Numbered from the stretch's first letter, positions 26,208-34,510 are shown. The stretch is DNA of 64,000 nt from Mangrovihabitans endophyticus (GCF_014646155.1 NZ_BMMX01000002.1:62001-126000), one strand, 5' to 3'. The notes: generated by a model not told the origin, from the sequence alone. A program made the numbers and translations.

Positions 26208-27227
26208 TCACACGTAGGCCCGTTGTTGGGGGGTGTCGCGGAACCGGCACCGCTGCTGGTCACACAGCCGCGGCAGCCAGCCCATCTGCCACATCAGCTC
26301 GACGCGGTCGATGGCCGCGATGACCTCGGTGATGGGGGTGCCGGCGGTGTGCCCGGTGACGGCCCGCCGGTACATCTGGGTGATCTTGGCGTTCTGCCGC
26401 ACGTTGGGGCTCTCCCTGCCCGGGATCTGCATGGCGCGCACGCCGATCTCGATGAGGGCGGGCACGTCGCACAGGGCGCAGTCGGACGCCCCGTCGAGGA
26501 AACCGCCGAGGTCGGCGGGCGGGCCCTCGTCGGCCTGGGAGCCGGTGTAACCGGCGCGGCAGCCGAGCCCGACGCCCGGGATGTCACTCAGTCGGCAACG
26601 GGTGCAGTCGAGGCCCGCCCCGGTCTGCACCGGCACCTCGATCTCCAGGCCGTCAAGGGTGCAGAAGCCGGTGATCTCGCCGAGCGTGAGGGTGTGCGGC
26701 ACGACGATGCGGCGCACCCCGTAGGCGTCGCGCAGGTGCGCGGCGTAGCCGAGCGTGGACACGCCCATGGGCAGCCCGGCCACCAGCGGGATGCCGCTGC
26801 CGGACAGCCGGGCGACGCCGGCGAGGCTGCCGACGACGACCGTGTCGGCGCCGGCGTCCACGCCCGCGCCGACATGCGCGCGCCATGCCGCCTCATGCCC
26901 GTGCGCCACGACGGGAGCATCGGCGCAGAAGTGCACGCGGAGCCCGGCGGCGTGGGCCGCGGTGACCAGTTCTGCCAGCAGTGCGGTGCTGGGGACGTGG
27001 GTCGGTTCGTCATCGCGACGCGCGGGCAGGGCGTCGAAACTGACCGCGACGTCCGCCGGCGGGCGCAGTGCCACGTACACCTCGTTCGCACCGGCGGCCA
27101 TCTGCAGTTCGAGCATTTTCAACGACCGCACCGGGGCGTTGAGCGCGACCGGTCGCCGGTCGGGATCGGGGCGCGGCGCGGGTTCGCGGGGGGCGCAGGG
27201 TTGGCCGGGTGGTGGATCAACCGGCAC
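26208..27227 (-). CDS. U32 peptidase-family protein with Fe-S cysteines (UbiU-like)
   Basis: This 339-residue protein has a U32 TIM-barrel-like domain (LELQMAAGANEVYVAL near 39-54) and the family's cysteine set: Cys208 and Cys211 (CTRC), Cys223, then Cys250 and Cys253 (CALC), followed by GVRAMQIPGRES, the counterpart of the U32 signature. In UbiU/UbiV these cysteines hold a 4Fe-4S cluster and the pair hydroxylates ubiquinone precursors without O2. The start is GTG at 27227, 6 bp from AGGAGG and overlapping the NifS gene by 11 bp. A longer frame upstream is a shadow of NifS. The neighbouring NifS and NifU probably supply its cluster. Confidence 0.8.
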   Translation of the reverse strand: MPVDPPPGQPCAPREPAPRPDPDRRPVALNAPVRSLKMLELQMAAGANEVYVALRPPADVAVSFDALPARRDDEPTHVPSTALLAELVTAAHAAGLRVHFCADAPVVAHGHEAAWRAHVGAGVDAGADTVVVGSLAGVARLSGSGIPLVAGLPMGVSTLGYAAHLRDAYGVRRIVVPHTLTLGEITGFCTLDGLEIEVPVQTGAGLDCTRCRLSDIPGVGLGCRAGYTGSQADEGPPADLGGFLDGASDCALCDVPALIEIGVRAMQIPGRESPNVRQNAKITQMYRRAVTGHTAGTPITEVIAAIDRVELMWQMGWLPRLCDQQRCRFRDTPQQRAYV

Positions 27228-28440
27228 GGATGGCCTCCTGCAGTCGCGGCGCGGTGCCGGAGACCCGGCGCAGTTGGCGTACGGCGGCCACCGTGGCGCG
27301 GCCGGCGACGTCGATGTCGTCCTCGGTGGTGGCCGGTCCGGCGGAGAACCGGAGGGTGGCGCGTGCCTGATCGGCGCCGACACCCATCGCGGTCAGCACG
27401 TGCGAGGGGTCGTCGCGCCCGGCGTGGCAGGCCGAGCCGGTCGAGACACACACGCCGTTGAGGTCGAGCACGTCGGCGAGGGTGTCGCCCCGGACATGAT
27501 CGAAGGCAACGCTGATCGTCTCGGCCATGACCGGGTTGGTGGCGTGCACCCGCACACCGTCGAGGACGTCGAAGTGCCGCAGCAGCCGCGTCCGAAGCCG
27601 CCACTGGTGCTCGCGATGCCGCGGGTCACGCAGCCGCGGCAGGGCGGCGGCTGCGGCGGCGGCCATCCCCCGCACGCCGGGCAGATTCTCGGTGCCGGCA
27701 CGGCGGCCGGCCTCCTGTCCGCCGCCGCAGATCAGCGGCTCGACCCGGTGGTGGGCGGCCAGCCGCAGCGCGCCGACCCCCTTGGGGCCGCCGAACTTGT
27801 GCGCGGAGACGGACACCATGTCGGCGCCGAGAGCGTCGAGTGGCAGTTTCCCCGCGGTCTGCACGGCGTCGACGTGCATCAGCGCCCCGGCGGCGTGGAC
27901 CAGCTCGGTGATCTCATCTACCGGTTGGATCGCGCCGGTCTCGTTGTTGGCGTGCATCACCGACACCAACACGGTGTCGGCGCGCATCGCGGCGGCGATC
28001 CGCGCCGGATCGACGTGGCCGCCGGGCTCAGGCGCCACGATGCTGACGTCCACGCCGTTGCGGCGCAGGGCGGCGGCGCATTCCAGCCCGGCGGCGTGTT
28101 CGATGGCGGTGGTGACCAAGTGGCCGGTGCCCCGCCGCGCGGCGAACGTGCCGCGCAGCGCCAGATTGATCGCCTCGGAGCCGCCGCCGGTAAAGACCAC
28201 CTCGTCGTCGGCGCCGCCCACCAGGGCCGCCACCTGCGCGCGAGCCTCATCGAGGGCGTCGCGGGCGGCCTGCCCGAGGGTGTGCCGGCTCGACGGGTTG
28301 CCGAAGAGCCGCAGGGCGTCGCCGACGGCGGCGGCAGCCTCAGCGGTCAGCGGGGTGGTGGCCGCGTGGTCGAGGTAGACGAACTCCGACAGTTGGTCGT
28401 CGGCGCCGCACTCAGACCGAGCAGGAGATCGGGTCGTCAT
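27217..28440 (-). CDS. Cysteine desulfurase (NifS/IscS family)
   Basis: This 407-residue PLP enzyme takes sulfur from cysteine for Fe-S cluster assembly or another sulfur-using step. PLP-binding Lys215 sits in SAHKFGG, the catalytic Cys338 in STGSACHAG, and the N-terminus has YLDHAATTP. It overlaps the NifU-like gene by 29 bp at its start and the U32 gene by 11 bp at its end, so the three are tightly coupled. A housekeeping system would be expected elsewhere in the genome; this one looks dedicated to the operon. Confidence 0.92.
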   Translation of the reverse strand: MTTRSPARSECGADDQLSEFVYLDHAATTPLTAEAAAAVGDALRLFGNPSSRHTLGQAARDALDEARAQVAALVGGADDEVVFTGGGSEAINLALRGTFAARRGTGHLVTTAIEHAAGLECAAALRRNGVDVSIVAPEPGGHVDPARIAAAMRADTVLVSVMHANNETGAIQPVDEITELVHAAGALMHVDAVQTAGKLPLDALGADMVSVSAHKFGGPKGVGALRLAAHHRVEPLICGGGQEAGRRAGTENLPGVRGMAAAAAAALPRLRDPRHREHQWRLRTRLLRHFDVLDGVRVHATNPVMAETISVAFDHVRGDTLADVLDLNGVCVSTGSACHAGRDDPSHVLTAMGVGADQARATLRFSAGPATTEDDIDVAGRATVAAVRQLRRVSGTAPRLQEAIRAG

Positions 28441-28816
28441 CGTTGGCCCCCCGTCGGAAGTTGTTGACCAGCCGGTGTGCGACGTCGGCGCCGAGCGCCG
28501 CGACGTGCCGCTGATCGGGTGCGAGCCCACCGGCGAGCTCTTCGAGCCGGGCCGCGTCGAGATCGGTGAGCTCCCCCAGGGGCGAACCGTGGATGGTGGC
28601 GGTGAGCAGACTCGCCACCGCCAGCGACGCCGAACATCCGAAGGCCTGGAAGCGGATGTCGCTGACCACGTCGTCGGCGGCGACGTTGGCCGTCAGCAGA
28701 ATCTGGTCACCGCAGACCGGGTTGCCGACGAACGCGCGCACATCGGCGTCGTCGATTTCGCCGAGGTTGCGCGGGTTGGTGAAGTGGTCGACCACTGTCG
28801 CGCTGAAGCGTCCCAC
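28412..28816 (-). CDS. NifU/IscU-type Fe-S scaffold-like protein lacking the third cysteine
   Basis: This 134-residue protein matches the IscU/NifU N-terminal fold. Cys35 (GNPVCGDQ) and Cys61 (FGCSAS) are in place, but the expected third ligand Cys is replaced (RHVAAL near 103-108, where IscU has HC). A Cys132 at the very end (PISCSV) might substitute. It would receive sulfur from the coupled cysteine desulfurase and pass a cluster to the U32 proteins. The GTG start lies 9 bp after the LuxE-type gene. The loss may mean a specialised carrier or a different metal site. Confidence 0.85.
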   Translation of the reverse strand: MGRFSATVVDHFTNPRNLGEIDDADVRAFVGNPVCGDQILLTANVAADDVVSDIRFQAFGCSASLAVASLLTATIHGSPLGELTDLDAARLEELAGGLAPDQRHVAALGADVAHRLVNNFRRGANDDDPISCSV

Positions 28817-28825
28817 GGTCGCGGA

Positions 28826-29971
28826 TCACCGACCGCCGGCCGGCGCGGGAACGGCGCATTCGGCGACGATCTCCTGCGAGTCGAGGAACTTCTCGATGCT
28901 CACCGCACAGCAGCCGAGTTCGGCGCCCTGCCGACGGCGGCGGAAGGACACGGTCTGGCCGGTGCGGCCGCAGGGGCAGCCGGACTCGTCGACCTCACCG
29001 ATGTCGTCGGAGAGCAGAAAGCCCGGGTAGGCGGTGTTGAGGGCGTCGAGGACGGCGATGCCGCCGGTCCGGCCCGGTGTCAGCTCGACGGACGGGTCGT
29101 CGACATCGCGGATGGAGACGTAGCACCACGGCGGGACATGCTTGCGATGGTGCTCGCACTCGATCGCGAGCATGTTGGATTCGATCATTCCGTACATGTC
29201 GCGGATGCGCCCGGCGCCGACGCCGAGGTAGCGCTGCAGCTTGGCGTCGAATTCCGGCCGGCTGATCGACTCGCCGGTGTAGCGCTTCCACCCGCCGAGC
29301 GTGATCACCATCGACTCCGGATCCAGCTTGAGTTCGATGTCCTCCAGCTCCAGGAAGCGCAGGAACCGGTTGACCAGGAACGGTGGCCCGATGATGTGCC
29401 GGGTCATCTCGCCCTCCCGGCTGCGCAGGTACCGCAGCGCCTCGTCGGCGTCGAAGGCGTAGTCCCGGACCAGGTAGACGTGGTCGTCGAAAACCCCGTT
29501 GAGCATGTTGAACACCTTGACCATGCCCATCTCCGGCGCTTCGGCGGTCGACGGGCACAGGAACAGGCCGGCGCCCTTGGACAGGGCGAAGAAGTCCCGG
29601 TAGGACGAGGTGATGCCGACGACCGCGCGGTCGACGGTGGTGGTGTCGCGGCGGGCGACGCTGGGCACGCCGCCGGTGCCGGTGGAGCGGATCTCCAACT
29701 CGATGTCGGTCAGCGGCGCGGTCAGCAGCATGTGCGCGTCGGGCCGCTTGAACATGCTCACCGGCAGCATCGGGATCTTCGGCAGGTCCGCGCGGGTGGA
29801 CACGTCGGCGGGTGTCACGCCGTCGGCGTCGCACTGGGCGCGGAAGAAGGCGTTGCGCTCGAAGTGGTAGCCGAAGGCCTCGCGCAGCACCGCGGTGACC
29901 GCTGCCGCCCACTGTTGCTGCGGCTGGCGCAGAGCTTCACCGGGCGCGCCCAACATCGTCGCCACGTTCAT
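28826..29971 (-). CDS. LuxE-type acyl-protein synthetase
   Basis: This 381-residue protein belongs to the LuxE/PaaK-like adenylating group (acyl-protein synthetase), which activates an acyl group with ATP and holds it on a Cys for transfer. The ATP-binding segment is RSTGTGGVPS, followed by RDMYGMIESN and LLSDDIGEVDESGCPCGRTG, with several Cys in the C-terminal part. GGGGGAAA ahead of the ATG at 29971 supports the start. It is the first gene of the minus-strand operon. No LuxC reductase lies nearby, so it works outside a bioluminescence system. The acyl substrate is unknown. Confidence 0.85.
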   Translation of the reverse strand: MNVATMLGAPGEALRQPQQQWAAAVTAVLREAFGYHFERNAFFRAQCDADGVTPADVSTRADLPKIPMLPVSMFKRPDAHMLLTAPLTDIELEIRSTGTGGVPSVARRDTTTVDRAVVGITSSYRDFFALSKGAGLFLCPSTAEAPEMGMVKVFNMLNGVFDDHVYLVRDYAFDADEALRYLRSREGEMTRHIIGPPFLVNRFLRFLELEDIELKLDPESMVITLGGWKRYTGESISRPEFDAKLQRYLGVGAGRIRDMYGMIESNMLAIECEHHRKHVPPWCYVSIRDVDDPSVELTPGRTGGIAVLDALNTAYPGFLLSDDIGEVDESGCPCGRTGQTVSFRRRRQGAELGCCAVSIEKFLDSQEIVAECAVPAPAGGR

Positions 29972-30276
29972 GGCTTTCCCCCATTTCCACCATGTCAAGT
30001 GATTTTTATCATATGATTTTATTAGATTTGGCTATATCTCGCGGACAACCGGGGCGAAAAGCCGACCGGACCACCGCAGTGGTCAACCCACGTTGTGCAC
30101 TCCAACGAACGAGCCAGCCGACCGGAACGGGTGAGCCTTCGGCAAGCACGTCGGTCGTGCCCGCCGGACCGCCGGAGTCGCCGGAGCCGCCGACACGTGA
30201 CGAAACGGCAGCGGACGATGACCTACAGTCAGGGCGTGAGAGACCTACCGTGGCGGTACCGCCGTACTGGTCAGGC
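29972..30276. promoter_or_regulatory. Divergent promoter region with AT-rich island
   Basis: About 50 bp (29995-30045) are strikingly AT-rich for this genome and contain the palindrome ATCATATGAT (30008-30017). The island lies just upstream of the LuxE-type gene (minus) and in front of the flavin reductase (plus), so it is the likely control point for both directions. No gene is supported in the remaining 230 bp. Confidence 0.55.
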
Positions 30277-30837
30277 ATGGGGGTCACCGGGATGAACGGC
30301 CTTCTGCAAGCGGCGCTCGACCAGCACTACGCCACCCTTCTCGCCGACGGTGGCGCGCCCGGCGGCGGCCCGGGCGGGGTCGGCGAGGACGACTTCCGCA
30401 CCGCGATGGGGCACCTGCCCACCGGCGTCAGCATCGTGACGACCCGCCACGCCGACGGCGTGTGGGGCATGACCGTCGGCTCGCTGACCTCGCTGTCCCT
30501 GCGTCCCCCGCTGCTGCTGGTCTGCCTGCACCAGGGTTCGACCACCCTCGACCTGCTGACCACCGAGGGCCGCTTCGCGATCAGTGTGCTGGCCGCCGGG
30601 CAGCAGCGAATCGCCGACGTCTACGCCCGGCCCCGCGACCGGCACGCCGACGTCGAGCTCGCCGTCGCCGACGGGTTGCCGGTGATCGCCGGTGCGACGG
30701 TCTGGTTCACCTGCGAGCACCGGCAGACCCATGTCAGCGGCGACCACGCCATCGTCGTCGGCGCGGTCCGGCACGCCCGGCACCATGGGGGCGAACCGCT
30801 GGTGCGGCACCGGTCCCGTTACTGCACCCTGCGCTGA
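30277..30837 (+). CDS. Flavin reductase-like (HpaC/DIM6 family) protein
   Basis: This 186-residue protein has the flavin-reductase domain: GHLPTGVSIVTT, then WGMTVGSLTSLSLRPPLLLVCL, and GDHAIVVGAVRHAR near the C-terminus. Such enzymes reduce free FMN or FAD for partner monooxygenases. No two-component oxygenase is encoded nearby, so it might serve the acyl-CoA dehydrogenase/U32 operon or an enzyme elsewhere. The start (ATG 30277) is uncertain; an ATG at 30292 is possible. It is divergent from the acyl/U32 operon across an AT-rich promoter region. Confidence 0.85.
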   Translation: MGVTGMNGLLQAALDQHYATLLADGGAPGGGPGGVGEDDFRTAMGHLPTGVSIVTTRHADGVWGMTVGSLTSLSLRPPLLLVCLHQGSTTLDLLTTEGRFAISVLAAGQQRIADVYARPRDRHADVELAVADGLPVIAGATVWFTCEHRQTHVSGDHAIVVGAVRHARHHGGEPLVRHRSRYCTLR

Positions 30838-30924
30838 GACCCGAACGGTCACCGGCAGGCAAGCCGACCCCGTACGCCGTCGAGGTGAAGACCCGAATCG
30901 CTCAGCGGTTCATCCCACGCTGAG

Positions 30925-30940
30925 TTCAGCGGATTCTGTA
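30925..30940. promoter_or_regulatory. Probable CmtR-like operator upstream of the exporter
   Basis: TTCAG-N6-CTGTA forms an imperfect dyad 95 bp before the exporter start. The same dyad with the same spacing lies before the metal-sensor gene (32740-32755). The two share the wider core AGTTCAGC and CTGTAyCGT. Confidence 0.5.
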
Positions 30941-31035
30941 TCGTCAGAGTACGTCCTGTCTGCCCATCGCCGGGCATCCGCGTTCGACGCGCCCGGCAAC
31001 ACCAGCGCGTCCCGCGCCGACCAGTGGAGGCAACC

Positions 31036-32583
31036 GTGTCCAGAACACCGCAGCAGCAGCGATGGTGGGCCCTCGGAGCACTGACGCTCTCGGTGCTGAC
31101 CATCGGGTTCGACATCACGATCATGAATGTCGCGCTGCCCACCATGGCCACGGATCTGGCGGCCGGCACCGACGCTCTGCAATGGATGGTCAACTCCTAC
31201 ATCCTGCTGTTCGCCGGACTCATGCTGCCCATCGGCACCGTCGCCGACCGCTACGGCCGACGCCGGCTGCTGATGATCGGTCTCGCCGTCTTCGCCGCCG
31301 CCTCGCTCGGCGCCGCCTGGGCGGGAAGCTCAGACGCGGTCGTCGTGGCCCGCGCCGTCCTCGGCGTCGGCGCTGCGATCATCATGCCGACGACGCTGGC
31401 GAGCATCGCCGTGCTGTTCGAGCCCGCCGAACGCGGCAAGGCGCTGTCGGTCGTCGTCATGGGCATGGGCGCCGGCATCCCCCTCGGGCCGATCCTCGGC
31501 GGCTGGCTGCTCAACCACTTCTGGTGGGGCTCGATCTTTCTGATCAACGTGCCGATCATCGCCGCCGCCATGATCGCCATCGCCGTGCTGCTGCCCGAGT
31601 CCCGCGACAGCGCACCACGGCGCCCCGACCTGGTGGGAGCCGTCCTGTCCACGTCCGGCCTGCTCACCCTCGTCTACGCCGCCATCGAGGCGCCCGGACA
31701 GGGCTGGACCGAGCCGGCCACCCTCGCCGCCTTCGCCGTCGCGGTGGTCCTGATCGCCGCATTCATCTGGTGGGAGCTGCGCAGTCCGGACCCGATGATC
31801 GACCTGCACCTGTTCCGCAGCCGGCAGTTCAGCTGGGGCAACGTCAACGCCACCCTGGTCAGTTTCGCGCTGTTCGGCCTGCTCTTCGTCGTACCCCTGT
31901 ACCTGCAATTCGTCCTCGGCCACGATGCCTTCAGCACCGGCCTGCGGCTGCTGCCGCTGATCGGCGGCTTCGTCGTCGGCGTGGGCGCCGGCACCCGGCT
32001 CGCCGCGCGCATCGGCCACAAGATCCCCACCGCCGCCGGTCTGCTCATCACGGCCACCGGCCTGACCATCGGCGCCACCACCGACATCTCCAGCGGCTTC
32101 GGCTTCGCCGCCCTGTGGTACACCGTCGCCGGGCTCGGCATCGGCTCCGCGCTCACCCCCTCGATGGACGCCATCCTCGCCGTGCTCCCGCCCGAACGCG
32201 CGGGCTCCGGCACCGCGATCGCGATGACCCTGCGCCAGGCCGGCGGAGCCCTCGGTGTCGCCGTGCTGGGCAGCCTGCTGTCGCAGGTCTACACCGACCG
32301 GCTTGACGTCACCGGACTGCCGCCGACCGCCGCCGAGGCCGCACGAGACTCTCTGGCCGGGGCAGTCGCCGTCGCCTCCCGCGTCGGCGACCCGGGCCTG
32401 GCCGGCAGCGCGCAGGCCGCCTATGTCGACGGCATGCAGTTGGTGCTCGTCGTCTGCGCCGCCATCGCCTTCTGCGGCGCCGTCCTCACCATGCTGTTCA
32501 TGCCCGGCCGCCGCAGCGCGCACGGCCCGCACCCGCACGAGGACACGCCGAGCACCGCCGAGCGCCGGTTCGCCTCGGCCTGA
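31036..32583 (+). CDS. DHA2-family (14-TM) major facilitator drug exporter
   Basis: This 515-residue EmrB/QacA-type proton-driven efflux protein has 14 predicted helices. The motif-A loop is GTVADRYGRRRLL, the motif-C helix is GMGAGIPLGPILGGWL (antiporter signature), and DITIMNVALPTM (TM1, motif D1) has the Asp typical of DHA2. The GTG start at 31036 is preceded by GGAGG five bases away. A strong terminator follows. The CmtR-like gene lies downstream and shares an operator-like dyad with it, so expression may answer to metal or thiol-reactive compounds. It may also export the product of the adjoining acyl/U32 operon. Confidence 0.93.
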   Translation: MSRTPQQQRWWALGALTLSVLTIGFDITIMNVALPTMATDLAAGTDALQWMVNSYILLFAGLMLPIGTVADRYGRRRLLMIGLAVFAAASLGAAWAGSSDAVVVARAVLGVGAAIIMPTTLASIAVLFEPAERGKALSVVVMGMGAGIPLGPILGGWLLNHFWWGSIFLINVPIIAAAMIAIAVLLPESRDSAPRRPDLVGAVLSTSGLLTLVYAAIEAPGQGWTEPATLAAFAVAVVLIAAFIWWELRSPDPMIDLHLFRSRQFSWGNVNATLVSFALFGLLFVVPLYLQFVLGHDAFSTGLRLLPLIGGFVVGVGAGTRLAARIGHKIPTAAGLLITATGLTIGATTDISSGFGFAALWYTVAGLGIGSALTPSMDAILAVLPPERAGSGTAIAMTLRQAGGALGVAVLGSLLSQVYTDRLDVTGLPPTAAEAARDSLAGAVAVASRVGDPGLAGSAQAAYVDGMQLVLVVCAAIAFCGAVLTMLFMPGRRSAHGPHPHEDTPSTAERRFASA

Positions 32584-32609
32584 GTCCGGCGGCCCGGCCC
32601 GCCCGTCAC

Positions 32610-32649
32610 GGGATGGTCTGTCCGAACCTCGCGTGGGACAGACCATCCC
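32610..32649. terminator. Intrinsic terminator after the exporter
   Basis: A perfect 14-bp stem, GGGATGGTCTGTCC and its complement, with a 12-nt loop lies 26 bp after the exporter stop. Confidence 0.85.
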
Positions 32650-32739
32650 CCGCCGACCCAGGGGCCGCCGGCCACCCCACGTCGCGAACCGGCGAGCGCC
32701 CCGGCAGGCGCAGCCGCTTGATCGCCTCCCACCCGTCAG

Positions 32740-32755
32740 TTCAGCAATCCCTGTA
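32740..32755. promoter_or_regulatory. Probable autoregulatory operator of the CmtR-like gene
   Basis: TTCAG-N6-CTGTA, the same dyad as at 30925-30940, ends 10 bp before the GTG start. A message starting there would be leaderless or nearly so, and repressor bound here would block initiation. Confidence 0.5.
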
Positions 32756-32765
32756 CCGTTCGGGC

Positions 32766-33080
32766 GTGGAGACCCTCACCCATGGACAGGTGCTCGCCCG
32801 ATTCGGACACGCCCTCTCCGACCCCATCCGCGCCAAGCTGCTGCTCGCCCTGCGCGACGGGCCCGCCTACCCCTCCGACCTGGCGGACCTGCTCGGCACC
32901 ACCCGGCCGAACCTGTCCAACCACCTGGCCTGTCTGCGCGGCTGCGGACTGGTCGTCGCCATCCCCCAAGGTCGGCGAACCCGATACGAACTGGCCGACC
33001 CCCACCTCGCGCACGCCCTGGGCGACCTGCTCAGCCTGGCCCTGACGGTCGACCCCGCCGCCTGCCCGGACGCCTGGTGA
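32766..33080 (+). CDS. ArsR/SmtB-family metal sensor, CmtR-like
   Basis: This 104-residue winged-helix repressor closely follows Mycobacterium CmtR, the Cd/Pb sensor. The recognition helix region reads TTRPNLSNHLACLRGCGLVV, with Cys56 and Cys60 at the CmtR alpha-4 ligand positions, and Cys100 near the C-terminus matches the third ligand. The GTG at 32766 is chosen because the homology begins there and the dyad lies just upstream. No P-type ATPase gene is near; the neighbouring DHA2 exporter is the likely regulated partner. Metal preference (Cd, Pb) is inferred from the ligands. Confidence 0.88.
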   Translation: METLTHGQVLARFGHALSDPIRAKLLLALRDGPAYPSDLADLLGTTRPNLSNHLACLRGCGLVVAIPQGRRTRYELADPHLAHALGDLLSLALTVDPAACPDAW

Positions 33081-33238
33081 GCAAGGTTGCTGGTGACGGC
33101 CGGCCCGCCGCCGAGCCCCGGCAGGAGGAGGGATGCGGATCGGGCCTCACGCACTATCGTCCAACCGTGCCACCGCAGCGGCAGGACAGTCCCATGTCGA
33201 GTCGAGATGTGGGCATCGGGTGAAGGGCGGCGTGACTC

Positions 33239-33943
33239 ATGACCCCTCAGACGGCACGTGACCTGACCGTTCAGGCGTCGCATGCCCTGGCGGCGGCCGG
33301 GCTCGGCGACATGGTGTGGGGTCATGTCGCCGTCCGCGATCCCGATGGTCGAGGCATCTGGATCAAGGCGCCCGGCTGGGGACTGGAAGAGGTCGACGAC
33401 GGCCTTCTTCAACTCGTGTCGTTCGACGCGCAGGTGCTGATCGGCGACGGCCCCGCGCACAAGGAATGCCACATCCACCTGGAGGTGTTGCGTGACCGGC
33501 CGCATCTGATGTGTTCGGTCCACACCCACGGCCGGCACGCGGTCGCCTTCGCCGCGCTGGAGACGCCCCTGCTGGCCCTCTCGCACGAGGGTGCCCTGTT
33601 CGGCGGCGACGACGTGCCGCGGTTCCACCAGACCGGTTCGCTGGTCAGCACCCCCGAACTCGGCCGGGCGCTCGCCGCGACGCTCGGCGATGCACCGGGC
33701 GCCCTCATGCCCCGGCACGGCATGGTGACCGCCGGCCGCAGCGTGCCCGCCGCGGTGATGCATGCGGTGTTGCTCGAAGGCGCGTGTCGCATCCAGCTTT
33801 CGGCCGCGTCGGCCGGACCGCTCCGCTCCTACTCCAGCCGCACCGAGGCGCTCGCCAAGCGCGAGGAATGCTGGGCGCCGGGCCAGATCGAGGCCGGCTG
33901 GCGTTACCTGCTGCGCCGGGCCGCCGCAGGCCGAGCGGGCTGA
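33239..33943 (+). CDS. Class II aldolase/adducin-family protein
   Basis: This 234-residue protein resembles fuculose- and ribulose-phosphate aldolases/epimerases. The metal-binding HTH motif is in SVHTHGRHAVAF (about 98-109), a third His is in MPRHGMV, and an acidic residue lies in LSHEGALF (about 119). It may cleave or epimerise a sugar phosphate, or belong to the decarboxylase-like branch of the family. The start ATG is preceded by GAAGGGCGG. It stands alone between the metal-sensor gene and a convergent membrane-protein gene. The substrate is not evident. Confidence 0.85.
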   Translation: MTPQTARDLTVQASHALAAAGLGDMVWGHVAVRDPDGRGIWIKAPGWGLEEVDDGLLQLVSFDAQVLIGDGPAHKECHIHLEVLRDRPHLMCSVHTHGRHAVAFAALETPLLALSHEGALFGGDDVPRFHQTGSLVSTPELGRALAATLGDAPGALMPRHGMVTAGRSVPAAVMHAVLLEGACRIQLSAASAGPLRSYSSRTEALAKREECWAPGQIEAGWRYLLRRAAAGRAG

Positions 33944-33954
33944 CAAGGCCGACC

Positions 33955-34431
33955 CTACGCGCTGAGGTGCCGGCCCACCGGCGGCAATGCCGGCATCAGC
34001 ACCAGAGCGAGGCCCACCGCGCCGTAGAGGGCCTCCAGCCAGGAACGGGCGGGCAGATAAACGATCTCCAGGCCGATCCAGGCGATCATGCCGAGGCCGA
34101 GGCCGATGGTCATGGTCCAGGACCAGTGATGCCCGGTCAGCCGCTGAACCGGTGCCAGCCAGGCCGTCCGCGGGCGGCGCAGCATCCCGTACGCGGCAAC
34201 GAGCGAGCCGAGGCCGAAGCCGACGGCGAGCACGAGGCCCGGCAGAACCCAGCCGTCGATCAGCGGAATCGCATCGAGCCAATCGGCCGGCGGCGGTTCG
34301 CTGATCCAGAGCCCGAAGGCCAGCTCGACGCCGCCCAGAACGGCGGTGACGCCCAGGAAGGCGAGCACACCGACGGCGATGGTGACGGCCGTCGGCCGGG
34401 GCCGGACAACCGTCGTCTCTCGTGCGGTCAC
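33955..34431 (-). CDS. Small four-helix membrane protein, unknown function
   Basis: This 158-residue protein has four hydrophobic segments (VTIAVGVLAFLGVTAVLGGV; WVLPGLVLAVGFGLGSLVA; WTMTIGLGLGMIAWIGLEIVY; LEALYGAVGLALVLM). It resembles small actinobacterial integral membrane proteins without a named role. The start is uncertain: a GTG at 34431 directly follows GGAGGC, too close for an ideal ribosome site. A decayed palindromic repeat (34511-34574) lies just upstream. The gene converges closely on the aldolase (11 bp). Confidence 0.6.
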   Translation of the reverse strand: MTARETTVVRPRPTAVTIAVGVLAFLGVTAVLGGVELAFGLWISEPPPADWLDAIPLIDGWVLPGLVLAVGFGLGSLVAAYGMLRRPRTAWLAPVQRLTGHHWSWTMTIGLGLGMIAWIGLEIVYLPARSWLEALYGAVGLALVLMPALPPVGRHLSA

Positions 34432-34510
34432 GCCTCCAGCATCGGCCCGGCCGCCGTCGACGGGCAGGGCCGGGCCGCCGGACCTCCCGGGACTTTGGCC
34501 CGGTCCGTCC

